Below the pieces are notes generated by a model that saw only the letters and a program-made list of their open reading frames with translations, made no database searches and was not told the origin of the DNA. A stretch of 64,000 nucleotides of DNA from Streptomyces sp. NBC_00704. GTDB taxonomy: Bacteria > Actinomycetota > Actinomycetes > Streptomycetales > Streptomycetaceae. Made by a program: the position numbers and the translations under genes. Position 1 is the stretch's first letter. The number at the start of each line of letters is the position of its first letter. Positions 37,515 through 47,177 of the stretch are shown piece after piece. The stretch is taken from assembly GCF_036226605.1 (NCBI RefSeq), contig NZ_CP109000.1:1488001-1552000 (forward strand), in the 5' to 3' direction.

Positions 37515-38135
37515 TCAGGTGAGGCTGCGGCTGAGGGCCAGGGAGTGCAGGAAGCGCATGAGGGTCATCAGGACGTCCCGGCTGGAGGCGCGCCGGCGGA
37601 CGTCGCACTCCACGATGGGGATCTCGGGCGGCAGGTCGAGGGCGGCCCGCAGGTCCTCGACGGGGTAACGGGGCCCGTCGGGGAAGGTGTTGACGGCGAC
37701 GACGAACGGCACCCCGCCCTCCTCCAGCCGGCCCATCACCTCGAAGCTGACCTCGATGCGGCGGGTGTCGACGAGGACGACCGCGCCGAGCGCGCCCTCG
37801 AACAGCCCGTTCCACAGGAACCAGAAGCGTTCCTGGCCGGGCGTGCCGAAGAGGTAGAGGACGACCTGCTCGGTGATGCGGATGCGGCCGAAGTCCATGG
37901 CCACGGTGGTGGCGGTCTTGGTCTCGGAGCCGTAGTCGTCGTCGACCCCGATGCCCGCCTGGGTCATGGTCTCCTCGGTGGTCAGCGGCCTGATCTCGCT
38001 GACGGAGCCGACCATGGTGGTCTTGCCGACGCCGAAGCCGCCCACGATGACGATCTTCGCCGCGGCCGTCGTGGTGTGCGGCAGGTGGTCCTCGGCCCGT
38101 GGGCCGGGGATCGTGTCAGAGCCGTTGAAGTCCAT
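37515..38135 (-). CDS. rarD: Conservon Ras/MglA-type small GTPase
   Basis: 206 residues. Walker A GGFGVGKTT (32-40), switch II-type FGTPGQERF and the base-specificity NTFPD segment show an atypical MglA/Rab-like GTPase. Conservon GTPases (Cvn-D) act with the roadblock and kinase proteins in a membrane-associated complex regulating differentiation (published for rarA-E). The start overlaps the DUF742 gene end by 20 bp. The N-terminus is 25 residues longer than the Walker domain needs. Confidence 0.9.
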   Translation of the reverse strand: MDFNGSDTIPGPRAEDHLPHTTTAAAKIVIVGGFGVGKTTMVGSVSEIRPLTTEETMTQAGIGVDDDYGSETKTATTVAMDFGRIRITEQVVLYLFGTPGQERFWFLWNGLFEGALGAVVLVDTRRIEVSFEVMGRLEEGGVPFVVAVNTFPDGPRYPVEDLRAALDLPPEIPIVECDVRRRASSRDVLMTLMRFLHSLALSRSLT

Positions 38136-38556
38136 GCATCACCGCTTCGAGGAGGGAACGGTCGGGGAGCTGCTGCCGGACGATGGGGGCCCGCGCCTGG
38201 ACGAGTTCGGCCGCCAGCATCTCGGTGAGCAGGACCGTCACCACGCTGAACGGCAGGCGCAGGTAGGCCGAGATCTCGGCCACGGACAGCGGGGCGGCGC
38301 ACATCCGCAGCACCGCCGACTGTTCCGGCGGCGCCGACGAGGGCGCCTCGGCGCGCGCCACGATCAGGGTGACGAGGTCGACGGGCGCGCGTTCGCCGTC
38401 CGCGCCCGTGATGATGTACAGCCGCTCGGGGTTCTTGCCCTCCCCCTCGCCGCCGTCCTGGCCGTCGGCCGGGGGCGGCGCGGGCTGCGGGGCCGGTGGG
38501 GGCGGCGGGGACGACTGGGGCAGGGGTTGTCGCCGGCGGCGTTGCGGAGGGGTCAT
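38116..38556 (-). CDS. rarC: Conservon DUF742 protein
   Basis: 146 residues. A Pro-rich N-terminus (about 1-45) is followed by the DUF742 winged-helix-like domain (QSAVLRMCAAPLSVAEISAY, LRLPFSVVTVLLTEMLAAEL). Part of the conservon module, linked by ATGA to the roadblock gene. It probably bridges kinase and GTPase (family knowledge). Confidence 0.9.
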   Translation of the reverse strand: MTPPQRRRRQPLPQSSPPPPPAPQPAPPPADGQDGGEGEGKNPERLYIITGADGERAPVDLVTLIVARAEAPSSAPPEQSAVLRMCAAPLSVAEISAYLRLPFSVVTVLLTEMLAAELVQARAPIVRQQLPDRSLLEAVMHGLQRL

Positions 38557-38960
38557 ACGCTCTGCCCGTTGCGGCGGGGCGGGCTGGTCAGATGGGCGCC
38601 GATACGGACGACGAGGTCGCGCATCATGCCGCTCATCCGGCCGGCCTCGCAGCGCACGTCCGCGAGGACGGCGAGGTAGGCGTTGGCGCCGGCCGACATC
38701 ATGTAGAAGTAGCCGCCGCTGAGGTCGATGACGACCATGTCCATCTCGCCGCTGCTGGAGTGGATCTCCTGGCCCACGGCGGCGGCCAGGCTCTGCAGGC
38801 CGGCGCAGGCGGCGGCGACGCGGTCGGCGGCGTCGGGGTCGCCCGCGTAGCGGGCGATGCGCAGTCCGTCGGCCGAGAGCACGACGATCATCTCGATGCC
38901 GGGAACCCCGTCATAGAGCTCCTTGAGCAGCCAGTCGAAGTTTTGCCGCTGCTGGATCAC
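38553..38960 (-). CDS. rarB: Conservon roadblock/LC7 protein
   Basis: 135 residues, roadblock/longin domain (FDWLLKELYDGVPGIEMIVV, LSADGLRIARYAG, VIDLSGGYFYMMSAG). It probably acts as GTPase activator or scaffold for the Ras-like protein. It overlaps the kinase stop by four bases. Confidence 0.92.
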   Translation of the reverse strand: MIQQRQNFDWLLKELYDGVPGIEMIVVLSADGLRIARYAGDPDAADRVAAACAGLQSLAAAVGQEIHSSSGEMDMVVIDLSGGYFYMMSAGANAYLAVLADVRCEAGRMSGMMRDLVVRIGAHLTSPPRRNGQSV

Positions 38961-40582
38961 GTGAGGTCCCCTTCATCGTCGGCCTCGGTCTCGGCCTTGT
39001 CTTCGAGCAGGTGCAGGTATGCGGTGGGATTGCGGGTGAAGTCGGTGGGGTGCGCTCCGGGCGGGGCCGCCTTCACCAGGCCCTCCCAGAAGGCCTCGAA
39101 GGCCAGCCCCGGCTCGCGCCGCTTCTCCTCGGGCTGCGGCTCCGGCTCGGGCCGCGCGAACGGGTCGGGCTTGCCCTCGCGTGCGGCGTCCTGGGCGGCG
39201 TACGCCTCCCGGTAGCGCTGGGCGATGGAGATGGTGGTCTTGCTGCGGCGCTGCGGCAGGCCCTGCTCGGTCCACTCGGTGACCTCGGGCACCTCGTCGT
39301 CGGTCAGGGACACTCCGGCGGGGATGCGCGCGTTGGTGGGGCGGCGCTTCTTCGGCGGGCGCTTGGGGCCCTCGCCGATCTGGCTCAGGTCGATCTGCGG
39401 GACGGCGGTGGCGCCGATGCCGTGCGCGAAGCCGGGGGCGGGGTCGGAGGTCTGCATCTCGCTCGGCACGATGAGGACGGCACGGACGCCGCCGTAGGCC
39501 GAGGTGCGCAGGGAGACCTGGAGGTTGAACGACGTGCACAGTCGTCCGACGACCGCGAGGCCCAGGCGGGGGGTGCCGCCGACGTCCTGGATGTCGACGC
39601 CCGCCATGGCCTGCTCCAGCATGCGTTCGGCCTTGGCGCGGGCCTCCTCGCTGAGGCTGACGCCGGCGTCCTCGATCTCGACGGCGATGCCGGTCTGCAC
39701 CTCGACGGCGTTGACGTGCACCTTGCTGTTCGGCGGCGAGTAGCGGGTGGCGTTGTCGAGGAGTTCGGCGAGCGCGTGGATGAGCGGCTCGACGGACAGG
39801 CCGCGGATGTTGACCTTGGCGATGGAGTCCAGCTGGATGCGCCGGTACTCCAGGATCCGGGACATGGCGCCGCGCAGCACGCTGTACAGCGGGACGGGCT
39901 GCGGCCAGTTGCGGCTGGGGCGGCCGCCGCCGAGGACGCCGATGGAGTCGGCGAGCCGGCCGATCAGCGCGGTGCCGTGGTCGATGCGCAGCAGGTCGTC
40001 GAAGACCTCGGGGTTGCGTCCGTGGTCCTCCTCCATCTCCCGCAGTTCCGCCGCCTGCTGGTGGACGATGGCCTGGACGCGGCGGGCGATGCTGACGAAG
40101 GAGCGCTGGGCGGAGTCGCGCAGGGACTCCTCGTGGTCGACGATGTCGAGGATGGTGCGGACCACGGCGCGCTGCGCGTCGTCGAGTGCGCGGAAGGCCG
40201 GGTCGCTCTGACTGAGGTCGCGCATCACCTCCCGGGGCGAGTTCCCGGCGCGCAGCCAGGCCACGGCGCTCGGCACGTGCTCCGTGGCGAGGCGGCGGTT
40301 CTCCTGCGCGTGGTCGGCGACGCGCCGTTCCAGGTGGGCGATGCGCTGGTCGGTCTGCGCGCGCAGTTCCCTCAGGCGCCGGCCGCGGCGCACCGACTCG
40401 GCTCCCACCGCGATCACCAGGAGCGTCGCGACGGCTCCGCAGACGCCGACGGCGAGCCGGGCATGCGTCGCCACCAGGGCGACGGCGGCTCCGGTCGCCG
40501 CGGCCATCAGTATCGCCGGCAGCAACAGCACGCGCGCGTAGGGAAGTTCTCGGCGACCGGGTGGGGACTGAACACTCACCAT
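38957..40582 (-). CDS. rarA: Conservon sensor kinase-like membrane protein
   Basis: 541 residues. Two hydrophobic helices near the N-terminus (about 15-35 and 42-60) anchor it. A cytosolic coiled-coil (about 65-220) carries no canonical H-box; the HATPase-like domain (about 225-365) has an N-box ALAELLDNATRYSPPN and DAGVSLSEEA in place of the G1 box. The ~150-residue tail is low-complexity. First gene of the conservon with ATG start; loss of its homologue causes premature aerial growth in S. coelicolor (published, recollection). Confidence 0.88.
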   Translation of the reverse strand: MVSVQSPPGRRELPYARVLLLPAILMAAATGAAVALVATHARLAVGVCGAVATLLVIAVGAESVRRGRRLRELRAQTDQRIAHLERRVADHAQENRRLATEHVPSAVAWLRAGNSPREVMRDLSQSDPAFRALDDAQRAVVRTILDIVDHEESLRDSAQRSFVSIARRVQAIVHQQAAELREMEEDHGRNPEVFDDLLRIDHGTALIGRLADSIGVLGGGRPSRNWPQPVPLYSVLRGAMSRILEYRRIQLDSIAKVNIRGLSVEPLIHALAELLDNATRYSPPNSKVHVNAVEVQTGIAVEIEDAGVSLSEEARAKAERMLEQAMAGVDIQDVGGTPRLGLAVVGRLCTSFNLQVSLRTSAYGGVRAVLIVPSEMQTSDPAPGFAHGIGATAVPQIDLSQIGEGPKRPPKKRRPTNARIPAGVSLTDDEVPEVTEWTEQGLPQRRSKTTISIAQRYREAYAAQDAAREGKPDPFARPEPEPQPEEKRREPGLAFEAFWEGLVKAAPPGAHPTDFTRNPTAYLHLLEDKAETEADDEGDLT

Positions 40583-41742
40583 GTGGGCACCCTCTGTAGG
40601 GATCTGTCGGCATCTTCGGGATATTGGGGAACAAGCGCACGAATACGCCTCAACTCGGTGCGCCGCGGGCGAGCTTAGTCCGACAGGATCATCGCCGTGT
40701 CATATTCGGCAACCGCCTGAAACCGCTTCCGCACGTGGAGTAACCTCGCTCGTTTACACGCTCCGCGATGATTCGAACGCGCCAGGTGACGCCGCACGGG
40801 TGTGCGAATCAATTCACCGGAACGGATGAGGAGACCGCGGGCCGACGATGACCCGCCGTGGCCGGAACGCCTGAAGCCGGACGACCCGCAGGACCGCGTC
40901 GGCCACGGCATACGCCGGCACTCGGCCCAACCCACCACGATCGTCGTTGAGTTCGGCGCACGGCATGGAACCCGGCGAAAGGTTCGCTGCTCGCGTCGGG
41001 CAGCAGGTCCAGGCCGTCGAACACGTGGGAACCGCCGCACGACGGCTCCAGGTCGGCGCGACACGACTCCCGGAGCCGGGCCGCGGCAGGCCTCACGCCA
41101 TCAGCGAGGAATTCACCCGCACGGGCGAGCGACCGAGGAGGGGACCCTCGACTCCGGTAGTGCGAAGGGCAGTTCCTCCTCGCCCGCCCCGTGGTGCCAC
41201 TGAGCGGCCGGGAGGCCCGGCACACCCCACGCACTCGGCACCGCACTGGACAAGGGGCGCATGGCCGCCGTGTCGGCGAGCGCTCGGCGGCGGGCCCGTG
41301 TGGCGAAGAAGGTCGCGGAGGAGGTCGCGAAGGCGCGACCTGACCACAAGCGGTGGGCAACTTCCCAGCGGCAGCCGTCAGTTCCGAGCGCGGCGGGATT
41401 CCGCGGGCCGGGCACCGCGCGACACGTGGCCGGGCAGGTGCGCGGCCTGGCGGGCAGGTGAGTGCGCGGCCGGGCGGGTCCGCGCGGACGGCTTCCTCGA
41501 CGTCATCGGCTCGAAGGGGCTCCGGCGGCAGCGTCACCCCGGGCGCCGAACGAGACGCCCCCGTCCCGGTGTCCTACTTCCCCGGCGGGTCGGGGACGCG
41601 GTCGCGCCCGTCGAGGCCGTATCTCGAGCGCGCCCCCTGCGAGCGACGGGGGCGCCCCCTCGGCGGGGAAGTCGTCGACGCAGCCGTGCTGCGCGTGTCC
41701 CCTCCGCCCTCCCCGCCGCCCGTCCCCGCCGTGCGTCCGCTC
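40583..41742. other. 1.16-kb gene-poor region, possibly a decayed gene
   Basis: Between the conservon kinase (start 40582) and the helicase (end 41743) no frame has a continuous, well-supported gene. Bases 40620-40830 are AT-richer and should carry the conservon promoter. From about 40826 short frames on the + strand switch: a start reading MRRPRADDDPPWPE runs to about 40985. A second frame (AARVGQQVQAVEHVGTAARR) then runs over 40960-41130, and a third (AAVSASARRRARVAKKVAEE) from about 41261. This looks like remnants after frameshifts. Confidence 0.5.
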
Positions 41743-44550
41743 TCAGCCCACCGACGAGTAGGCGACGACGCCTCGGAGCAGCGCGTCGACCGCCTTGCGC
41801 GCGTTTTTCGCGACCGTGGTGCTCTCGGCCGGGGCCGCCGCCGCGATCTGCCCGAGGACGTCGATGACCTGCTTGCACCAGCGCACGAAGTCGCCGGCCG
41901 GCATCTCCGCCTCGCGCAGCACCTCGTCCAGTCCCTTGCCCGAGGCCCACATGTACGCGGACCAGGCGAAGCCCAGGTCGGGTTCGCGCTGTCCGACGCC
42001 CTCGGTCTGTCTGATGCGGAAGTCCTCCTCCAGCGCGTCCAGCCGGCCCCAGATCCGGACCATCTCGCCGAGCGCGGCCTTCGCCTTGCCCGAGGGCAGC
42101 TTGGGCGCCATCGCGTCGTCGCTCATCCGGGCCTCGTACACCAACGCCGAGACGCAGGCGGCGAGTTCGGCCGGGCTGAGCCCCTCCCAGACGCCCGCGC
42201 GCAGGCATTCGCTGGCGAGCAGGTCGAGTTCGCCGTAGAGGCGGGCGAGCCGCTTGCCGTGCTCGGTGACCTCGTTGCCGCGCAGGTAGTCCAGCTCGGT
42301 CAGCAGCGCCACGATCCGGTCGAAGGTGCGGGCGATGGTGTTGGTGCGCCCCTCGATGCGCCGCTCCAGCTGCGAGGTGTCGCGCAGCAGCCGGTGATAG
42401 CGCTCGGCCCAGCGGGCGTGGTCCTCGCGCTCCGAGCAGCCGTGGCACGGATGCGCCCGGATCTCGGTGCGCAGCCGGGCGATCTCCCGGTCGTCCGCGG
42501 CCTGGGAGCGCTGCTTGCGGGCCCGCTCCGGCGGGATGTGCCCGGCCTTGGTGCGCAGCGCCGAGGCGAGGTCGCGGCGGGACTGCGGCGAGCGGGCGTT
42601 GAACGTCTTGGGGATCCGCATCCGCTCCAGCGCCTCGACCGGCACCGGGAAGTCGATCGACGCCAGCCGCTTGACCTGCCGTTCCGCGGTCAGCACCAGC
42701 GGACGCGGCCCGTCGTGGTGGTCGAAGCCGCGGTGCCCGTTGGCCCGTCCGGCGGGCAGGCCCGGGTCGAGGACCAGCGCCAGGCCCGCGTACTTGCCGG
42801 TGGGCACGTGGATGACGTCGCCCGGCTTGAGCTTCTCCAGCGCCACGGCGGCCTCCGCGCGCCGCTGGGCCGCCCCCTGCTTGGCCAGTTCCGTCTCGCG
42901 GTCCTTCAGTTCGCGGCGCAGCCGCGCGTACTCCTCGAAGTCGCCGAGGTGGCAGGTCATGGAGGCCTTGTAGCCCTCCAGGCCCTCCTCGTTGCGCTGC
43001 ACCTGGCGCGAGATCCCGACCACCGACCGGTCGGCCTGGAACTGGGCGAACGACGTCTCCAGCAGCTCGCGCGAGCGGTGCCGCCCGAACTGCTGGACGA
43101 GGTTGACCGCCATGTTGTACGACGGCTTGAAGCTGGAGCGCAGCGGGTACGTGCGGGTGCCCGCGAGTCCGGCGAGGTGGTCGGGGTTCATGGCGCGCTG
43201 CCACAGCACGACGGCGTGCCCCTCGACGTCGATGCCGCGCCGGCCCGCGCGCCCGGTGAGCTGGGTGTACTCGCCGGGGGTGATGTCGGCGTGCTGTTCG
43301 CCGTTCCACTTGACGAGCTTCTCCAGCACCACCGACCGGGCCGGCATGTTGATGCCGAGGGCGAGCGTCTCGGTCGCGAAGACGGCCTTGACCAGCCCGC
43401 GCACGAACAGCTCCTCGACGACCTCCTTGAACGTCGGCAGCATGCCCGCGTGGTGGGCGGCGATGCCGCGTTCCAGGCCCTCCAGCCACTCGTAGTAGCC
43501 GAGGACGTGCAGGTCCTCGCGGGGGATGGCCGCCGTGCGCTCCTCGACGAGCGCGCGGACCTCGGCCCGCGCCTCCTCGTCGTTGAGCCGCAGTCCGGCG
43601 TACAGGCACTGCTGGACGGCGGCCTCGCAGGCGGCGCGGCTGAAGATGAACGTGATGGCGGGCAGCAGCCCTTCGGCGTCGAGCCGCTCGATGACCTCGG
43701 GCCGCCCCGGCGTCCACACGCGCGAACGCTGTCTGCGTTCGCGCTCGCGGTCGGCCTCGCGCAGACTGCGCCCCCGCCTGCGGTCCTGGTAGGAGGGCCG
43801 GGAGGCCTCCATGCGGGCCAGGCGCGTGAGGTCGGGGTTGACGGCCCTGCGGTGGCCCTCGCCCTCCTCGAACAGGTCGTACATCCGCCGCCCGGCGAGC
43901 ACGTGCTGGAACAGCGGCACGGGCCGGTGCTCGGAGACGATCACCTCGGTGTCGCCGCGCACGGTGTCCAGCCAGTCGCCGAACTCCTCGGCGTTGGACA
44001 CGGTCGCGGACAGCGACACCAGGGTGACCGACTCGGGCAGGTGGATGATCACCTCTTCCCACACGGCGCCGCGGAAGCGGTCGGAGAGGTAGTGCACCTC
44101 GTCCATCACCACGTGGCCGAGGCCGAGGAGCGTCTGCGAACCGGCGTACAGCATGTTCCGCAGCACCTCGGTGGTCATCACGACCACCGGCGCCTCGGAG
44201 TTGACGCTGTTGTCGCCGGTGAGCAGACCCACCTTGTCGCTGCCGTAGCGGCGGCACAGATCGGAGTACTTCTGGTTCGACAGCGCCTTGATGGGCGTCG
44301 TGTAGAAGCACTTCTTGCCCTGCTGGAGGGCGAGATGGACGGCGAACTCGCCCACGATCGTCTTGCCCGAGCCGGTGGGGGCGGCCACCAGGACGCCCTT
44401 GCCCGCCTCCAGCGCCTGGCAGGCCTCGATCTGGAAGGGGTCGAGACCGAAGTCGTACATCTCGCGGAAGGACGCGAGTGCGGTGGCCTGCTCGACAGCG
44501 CGCTTACGTGCTGCCGCGTACCGCTCGGCCGGTGAGAGATCCTCTGTCAT
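41743..44550 (-). CDS. Mtr4/Ski2-like DEAD/DEAH-box helicase
   Basis: 935 residues. Motif I APTGSGKT (57-64), DEVH (motif II), SATVSN (III) and QLTGRAGRRG (VI) with GINMPARSVV are complete. The C-terminal half is a large helical DSHCT-type domain (IWGRLDALEEDFRIRQTE ... SAYMWASGKGLDEVL), as in the archaeal Hel308/eukaryotic Mtr4 family and actinobacterial HelY. It probably unwinds RNA or DNA in a degradation or repair pathway. Start at ATG 44550; an in-frame upstream ATG at 44595 lies in the promoter. ORF length is normal. Confidence 0.92.
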   Translation of the reverse strand: MTEDLSPAERYAAARKRAVEQATALASFREMYDFGLDPFQIEACQALEAGKGVLVAAPTGSGKTIVGEFAVHLALQQGKKCFYTTPIKALSNQKYSDLCRRYGSDKVGLLTGDNSVNSEAPVVVMTTEVLRNMLYAGSQTLLGLGHVVMDEVHYLSDRFRGAVWEEVIIHLPESVTLVSLSATVSNAEEFGDWLDTVRGDTEVIVSEHRPVPLFQHVLAGRRMYDLFEEGEGHRRAVNPDLTRLARMEASRPSYQDRRRGRSLREADRERERRQRSRVWTPGRPEVIERLDAEGLLPAITFIFSRAACEAAVQQCLYAGLRLNDEEARAEVRALVEERTAAIPREDLHVLGYYEWLEGLERGIAAHHAGMLPTFKEVVEELFVRGLVKAVFATETLALGINMPARSVVLEKLVKWNGEQHADITPGEYTQLTGRAGRRGIDVEGHAVVLWQRAMNPDHLAGLAGTRTYPLRSSFKPSYNMAVNLVQQFGRHRSRELLETSFAQFQADRSVVGISRQVQRNEEGLEGYKASMTCHLGDFEEYARLRRELKDRETELAKQGAAQRRAEAAVALEKLKPGDVIHVPTGKYAGLALVLDPGLPAGRANGHRGFDHHDGPRPLVLTAERQVKRLASIDFPVPVEALERMRIPKTFNARSPQSRRDLASALRTKAGHIPPERARKQRSQAADDREIARLRTEIRAHPCHGCSEREDHARWAERYHRLLRDTSQLERRIEGRTNTIARTFDRIVALLTELDYLRGNEVTEHGKRLARLYGELDLLASECLRAGVWEGLSPAELAACVSALVYEARMSDDAMAPKLPSGKAKAALGEMVRIWGRLDALEEDFRIRQTEGVGQREPDLGFAWSAYMWASGKGLDEVLREAEMPAGDFVRWCKQVIDVLGQIAAAAPAESTTVAKNARKAVDALLRGVVAYSSVG

Positions 44551-44683
44551 CGTGCTTTCGAGCGTACCGGGCCGCACTGACAACAGGACGATCATTATCC
44601 GGATCGGGTACGTCCAAACCTGGGTACGCCCAGCTCACGGGGGCACTCCCGCCCGGCTGCGGGGCCGGCCGGCCCGTCCCGGC

Positions 44684-45574
44684 TCAGGGTCCGACGACGC
44701 GCACCGCGCCGGGCACGCAGCGCGCGGTGAGCGGCAGGGCCGCCAGGCGCTCGCCGTCCGCGTACCCGGAGACGCCCTCGGCGGCGATCTCGACCCGGGC
44801 GGCCCGGTACACGGTGACCCGGGGGTGGTCGACGTGGGTGCCCCGGTAGACCTGCGGGAAGACCCGCAGCAGGGTGGCCCGGCCGCAGTCCCCGACGACG
44901 GTGACGTCGAACAGGCCGTCGGCGAGGTCGGCACCGGGGCAGATCCGCATGCCGCCGCCGTAGGAGGGGCCGTTGCCCACGGCGACGAGGGTCGCCTCGA
45001 CCTCCCGCACCGCGCCGTCGTCGAGCGTGATCCGGTACGCGAACGGGCGGAAGGCGGCCAGCTCGGCGAGCATCGCGAGGTCGTACCGGGCGCGTCCGGC
45101 GGGCCACCGCATGCGGTTGCCGCGGTCGTTGACGCGGGAGTCGAAGCCGGAGGCGAGGACGGTGCCGAACCAGCGCTCGCCCACCCGGCCGAGGTCGACC
45201 TCGCGGATCCGGGACGCCTTCAGGGCGTCGGCGATCAGGTGGGCGGCGGCCGCCGGGTCGCGCACGGGCAGGCCGAGGGCGCGGGCGAAGTCGTTGCCGG
45301 TGCCGACGGCGACCAGCCCGAGGGGGGTGTCGGTGCCGGCCACGGCCTGGAGCGCGAGGTGGGCCAGCCCGTCCCCGCCGACGGCGATCAGGGCCCCGGT
45401 GCCGTCCGCGACGGCCGCGCGCGCCCGGGCCAGGGCGTCCCCCGCGTCCTGCCCGACGATCGTGCGCACACGGTAGCCGGCCGCCCGCAACGCGGAAGCG
45501 GCCGGCAGCGCCGCCCGGGCGCCCCGGCCGCGGCCCGCGGCGGGATTGACGAAGAGGGTGATCTCGCAGGTCAC
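44684..45574 (-). CDS. Diacylglycerol/lipid kinase family protein
   Basis: 296 residues. Characteristic DAGK catalytic motifs: VNPAAGRGRG, IAVGGDGLAH, AVGTGNDFARALGLP, and VGNGPSYGGGMRI. It phosphorylates a lipid (diacylglycerol or ceramide-like) with ATP at the membrane. GTG start. It lies 32 bp after tatC. Confidence 0.9.
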   Translation of the reverse strand: MTCEITLFVNPAAGRGRGARAALPAASALRAAGYRVRTIVGQDAGDALARARAAVADGTGALIAVGGDGLAHLALQAVAGTDTPLGLVAVGTGNDFARALGLPVRDPAAAAHLIADALKASRIREVDLGRVGERWFGTVLASGFDSRVNDRGNRMRWPAGRARYDLAMLAELAAFRPFAYRITLDDGAVREVEATLVAVGNGPSYGGGMRICPGADLADGLFDVTVVGDCGRATLLRVFPQVYRGTHVDHPRVTVYRAARVEIAAEGVSGYADGERLAALPLTARCVPGAVRVVGP

Positions 45575-45605
45575 GAGGACGACCCTACGAGTTCGGCGAC
45601 GTCTG

Positions 45606-46550
45606 TCAGGTCACGTCGTCATAACCGTTGACCCGGTCCGTGCTCGACTGCTCCGGCAGCGCCCGCGAGGCGGCCACCGTCTCGACCGCGCCGATGTCCT
45701 CGGGGGTGAGGTCCAGCTCGGACGCCTCGTCGTCGGCGGGTCCCATGGCCTCGCGCCGGCTCTTGCGCCTGTCGTTCATGAGGGAGAAACCCACCGCCAG
45801 GAAGTACAGCACGACGATCGGCGCCGCGAGCGACAGCATCGACACGGGGTCGACGGTGGGCGTGGCGAAGGCCGCGAAGATCGTGACCCCGAGGATCATG
45901 CCGCGCCACCAGCCGAGCATCCGACGGCCGCGGATGACTCCGGTGAGGTTGAGCATGACCAGCAGCAACGGCAGCTCGAAGGAGAGGCCGAACACGATCA
46001 CCATGCGGGTCACGAGGTCGAGCAGATCGTCGAGCGGCAGCAGGTTGACGGCGTTGTCGGGGGTGAAGTCCAGCAGCACGTCGGCGGCCGTGGGCAGCAC
46101 GTGGTAGGAGAACCAGGCGCCTGCCATGAACAGCGGGAAGCCGGCCGCGACGAAGGCCATGGCGTACTTCTTCTCGCTGCGGTGCAGCCCCGGAGCGACG
46201 AACGCCCACAGCTGGTACAGCCAGACCGGGCTCGCGCCCACCACACCGGCGGTGAGGGACACCTTGATCATCAACGTGAAGGGGCCCATGAGGCCCGACA
46301 TGGTGATGTTGCCGCAGGCCCCGTCGCTCTGCTTGGCGAGCTCGGTGAAGGGCTTGGTGCATCCCACGGACTGCTGGATCGGGTCCGTGAGCAGGTTGAT
46401 GATGTCCTGGTAGTACATCGCGCCGACGATCGCGCCGACCATGATCGCCAGCATCGCCTTCGCGAGCCGGTTGCGAAGCTCACGGAGGTGATCCGCGAGG
46501 GGCATCCGCCCCTCCGGGTCTTTCTCCTCTTTGCGGGCAGACTTCAGCAA
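45606..46550 (-). CDS. tatC: Twin-arginine translocase subunit TatC
   Basis: 314 residues. Six membrane spans from about residue 30 to 250. The conserved N-terminal block (RMPLADHLRELRNRL), the F-SYHVLPTAAD loop and GLSFELPLLLVML are present. TatC recognises the twin-arginine signal together with TatB and builds the pore with TatA. The start is a TTG (LKSARKEEK), with an ATG at 46505 as a shorter alternative. A charged C-terminal tail (~60 residues) is typical of Streptomyces. It follows tatA by 47 bp; a separate tatB is not in the window. Confidence 0.95.
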   Translation of the reverse strand: MLKSARKEEKDPEGRMPLADHLRELRNRLAKAMLAIMVGAIVGAMYYQDIINLLTDPIQQSVGCTKPFTELAKQSDGACGNITMSGLMGPFTLMIKVSLTAGVVGASPVWLYQLWAFVAPGLHRSEKKYAMAFVAAGFPLFMAGAWFSYHVLPTAADVLLDFTPDNAVNLLPLDDLLDLVTRMVIVFGLSFELPLLLVMLNLTGVIRGRRMLGWWRGMILGVTIFAAFATPTVDPVSMLSLAAPIVVLYFLAVGFSLMNDRRKSRREAMGPADDEASELDLTPEDIGAVETVAASRALPEQSSTDRVNGYDDVT

Positions 46551-46597
46551 CCCACGTTCCCATCTCGTGCGGCGGGCCGGAGGTCACCGGCCCTGCG

Positions 46598-46885
46598 TCA
46601 GCGCTTGGTCGTGTCCGTCGGCTCCGTGACCGGGCGGGAGCTGGTCACGTCGCCGGGAGCGGCCTGGATGGTGCGTGTCGCCGGGGTCTGCTCGTCGGTG
46701 TGAGGCGGGCCGGCGGGAGTGGTCGTGCTGCCGCCGTCCTCCTTCATCGCCTTCGCCTCGCTCTTGAGGATGCGAGCCGACTTGCCCAGCGAGCGCGCCA
46801 TGTCGGGAAGCTTCTTCGCGCCGAACAGCAGGATGACGACGACGAGGATGAGAATGATCTCGGGGGCGCCGAGCCTTCCGAACAT
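46598..46885 (-). CDS. tatA: Twin-arginine translocase subunit TatA
   Basis: 95 residues. A short N-terminal membrane helix ([20 protein letters not shown]), [20 protein letters not shown] (amphipathic helix) and an acidic/Thr-rich tail. It forms the protein-conducting oligomer for folded proteins, with tatC directly downstream. ATG start. The repeated GTCCGA half-sites at 46927-46952 lie in its upstream region. Confidence 0.95.
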   Translation of the reverse strand: MFGRLGAPEIILILVVVILLFGAKKLPDMARSLGKSARILKSEAKAMKEDGGSTTTPAGPPHTDEQTPATRTIQAAPGDVTSSRPVTEPTDTTKR

Positions 46886-46926
46886 AAGTCTTTACCTTCT
46901 CACCGAGGCTGCGGGGGCGGTTTGCC

Positions 46927-46952
46927 GTCCGACCGGTCGGACACATGTCCGA
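46927..46952. promoter_or_regulatory. Three GTCCGA half-sites upstream of tatA
   Basis: GTCCGA at 46927-46932, its complement TCGGAC at 46937-46942 and GTCCGA at 46947-46952 repeat every 10 bp. The first two form a perfect 16-bp palindrome. They lie 42-67 bp before the tatA start, a usual operator or promoter position; no regulator is identified. Confidence 0.4.
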
Positions 46953-47177
46953 ACGATCGTGTTGACAGCGATCGTAACGCTCAGGGGTAAACGTCAGGCA
47001 ATCCCCGTGCGTACTCCCGCTCTGCGGTCCGGGCCTCGTTCTCCGAGCCGCGACCAGCAGCGTACCTGCCGCTGCTGTCGGCGCGGGAGGGCGAAGCGGC
47101 CCGAAACACACGGACCCCGTGACCCGCCGGAGCGGTCCCGCGCTCCCGTGCGCCCGCGGGATCCCGCCGCCACGGCC

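Noticed and set aside
40809..41537. 242-residue minus-strand open frame in the gene-poor gap
   Set aside because: Arg/Pro-rich composition, no ribosome site, no motif, and conflicts with better + strand fragments.
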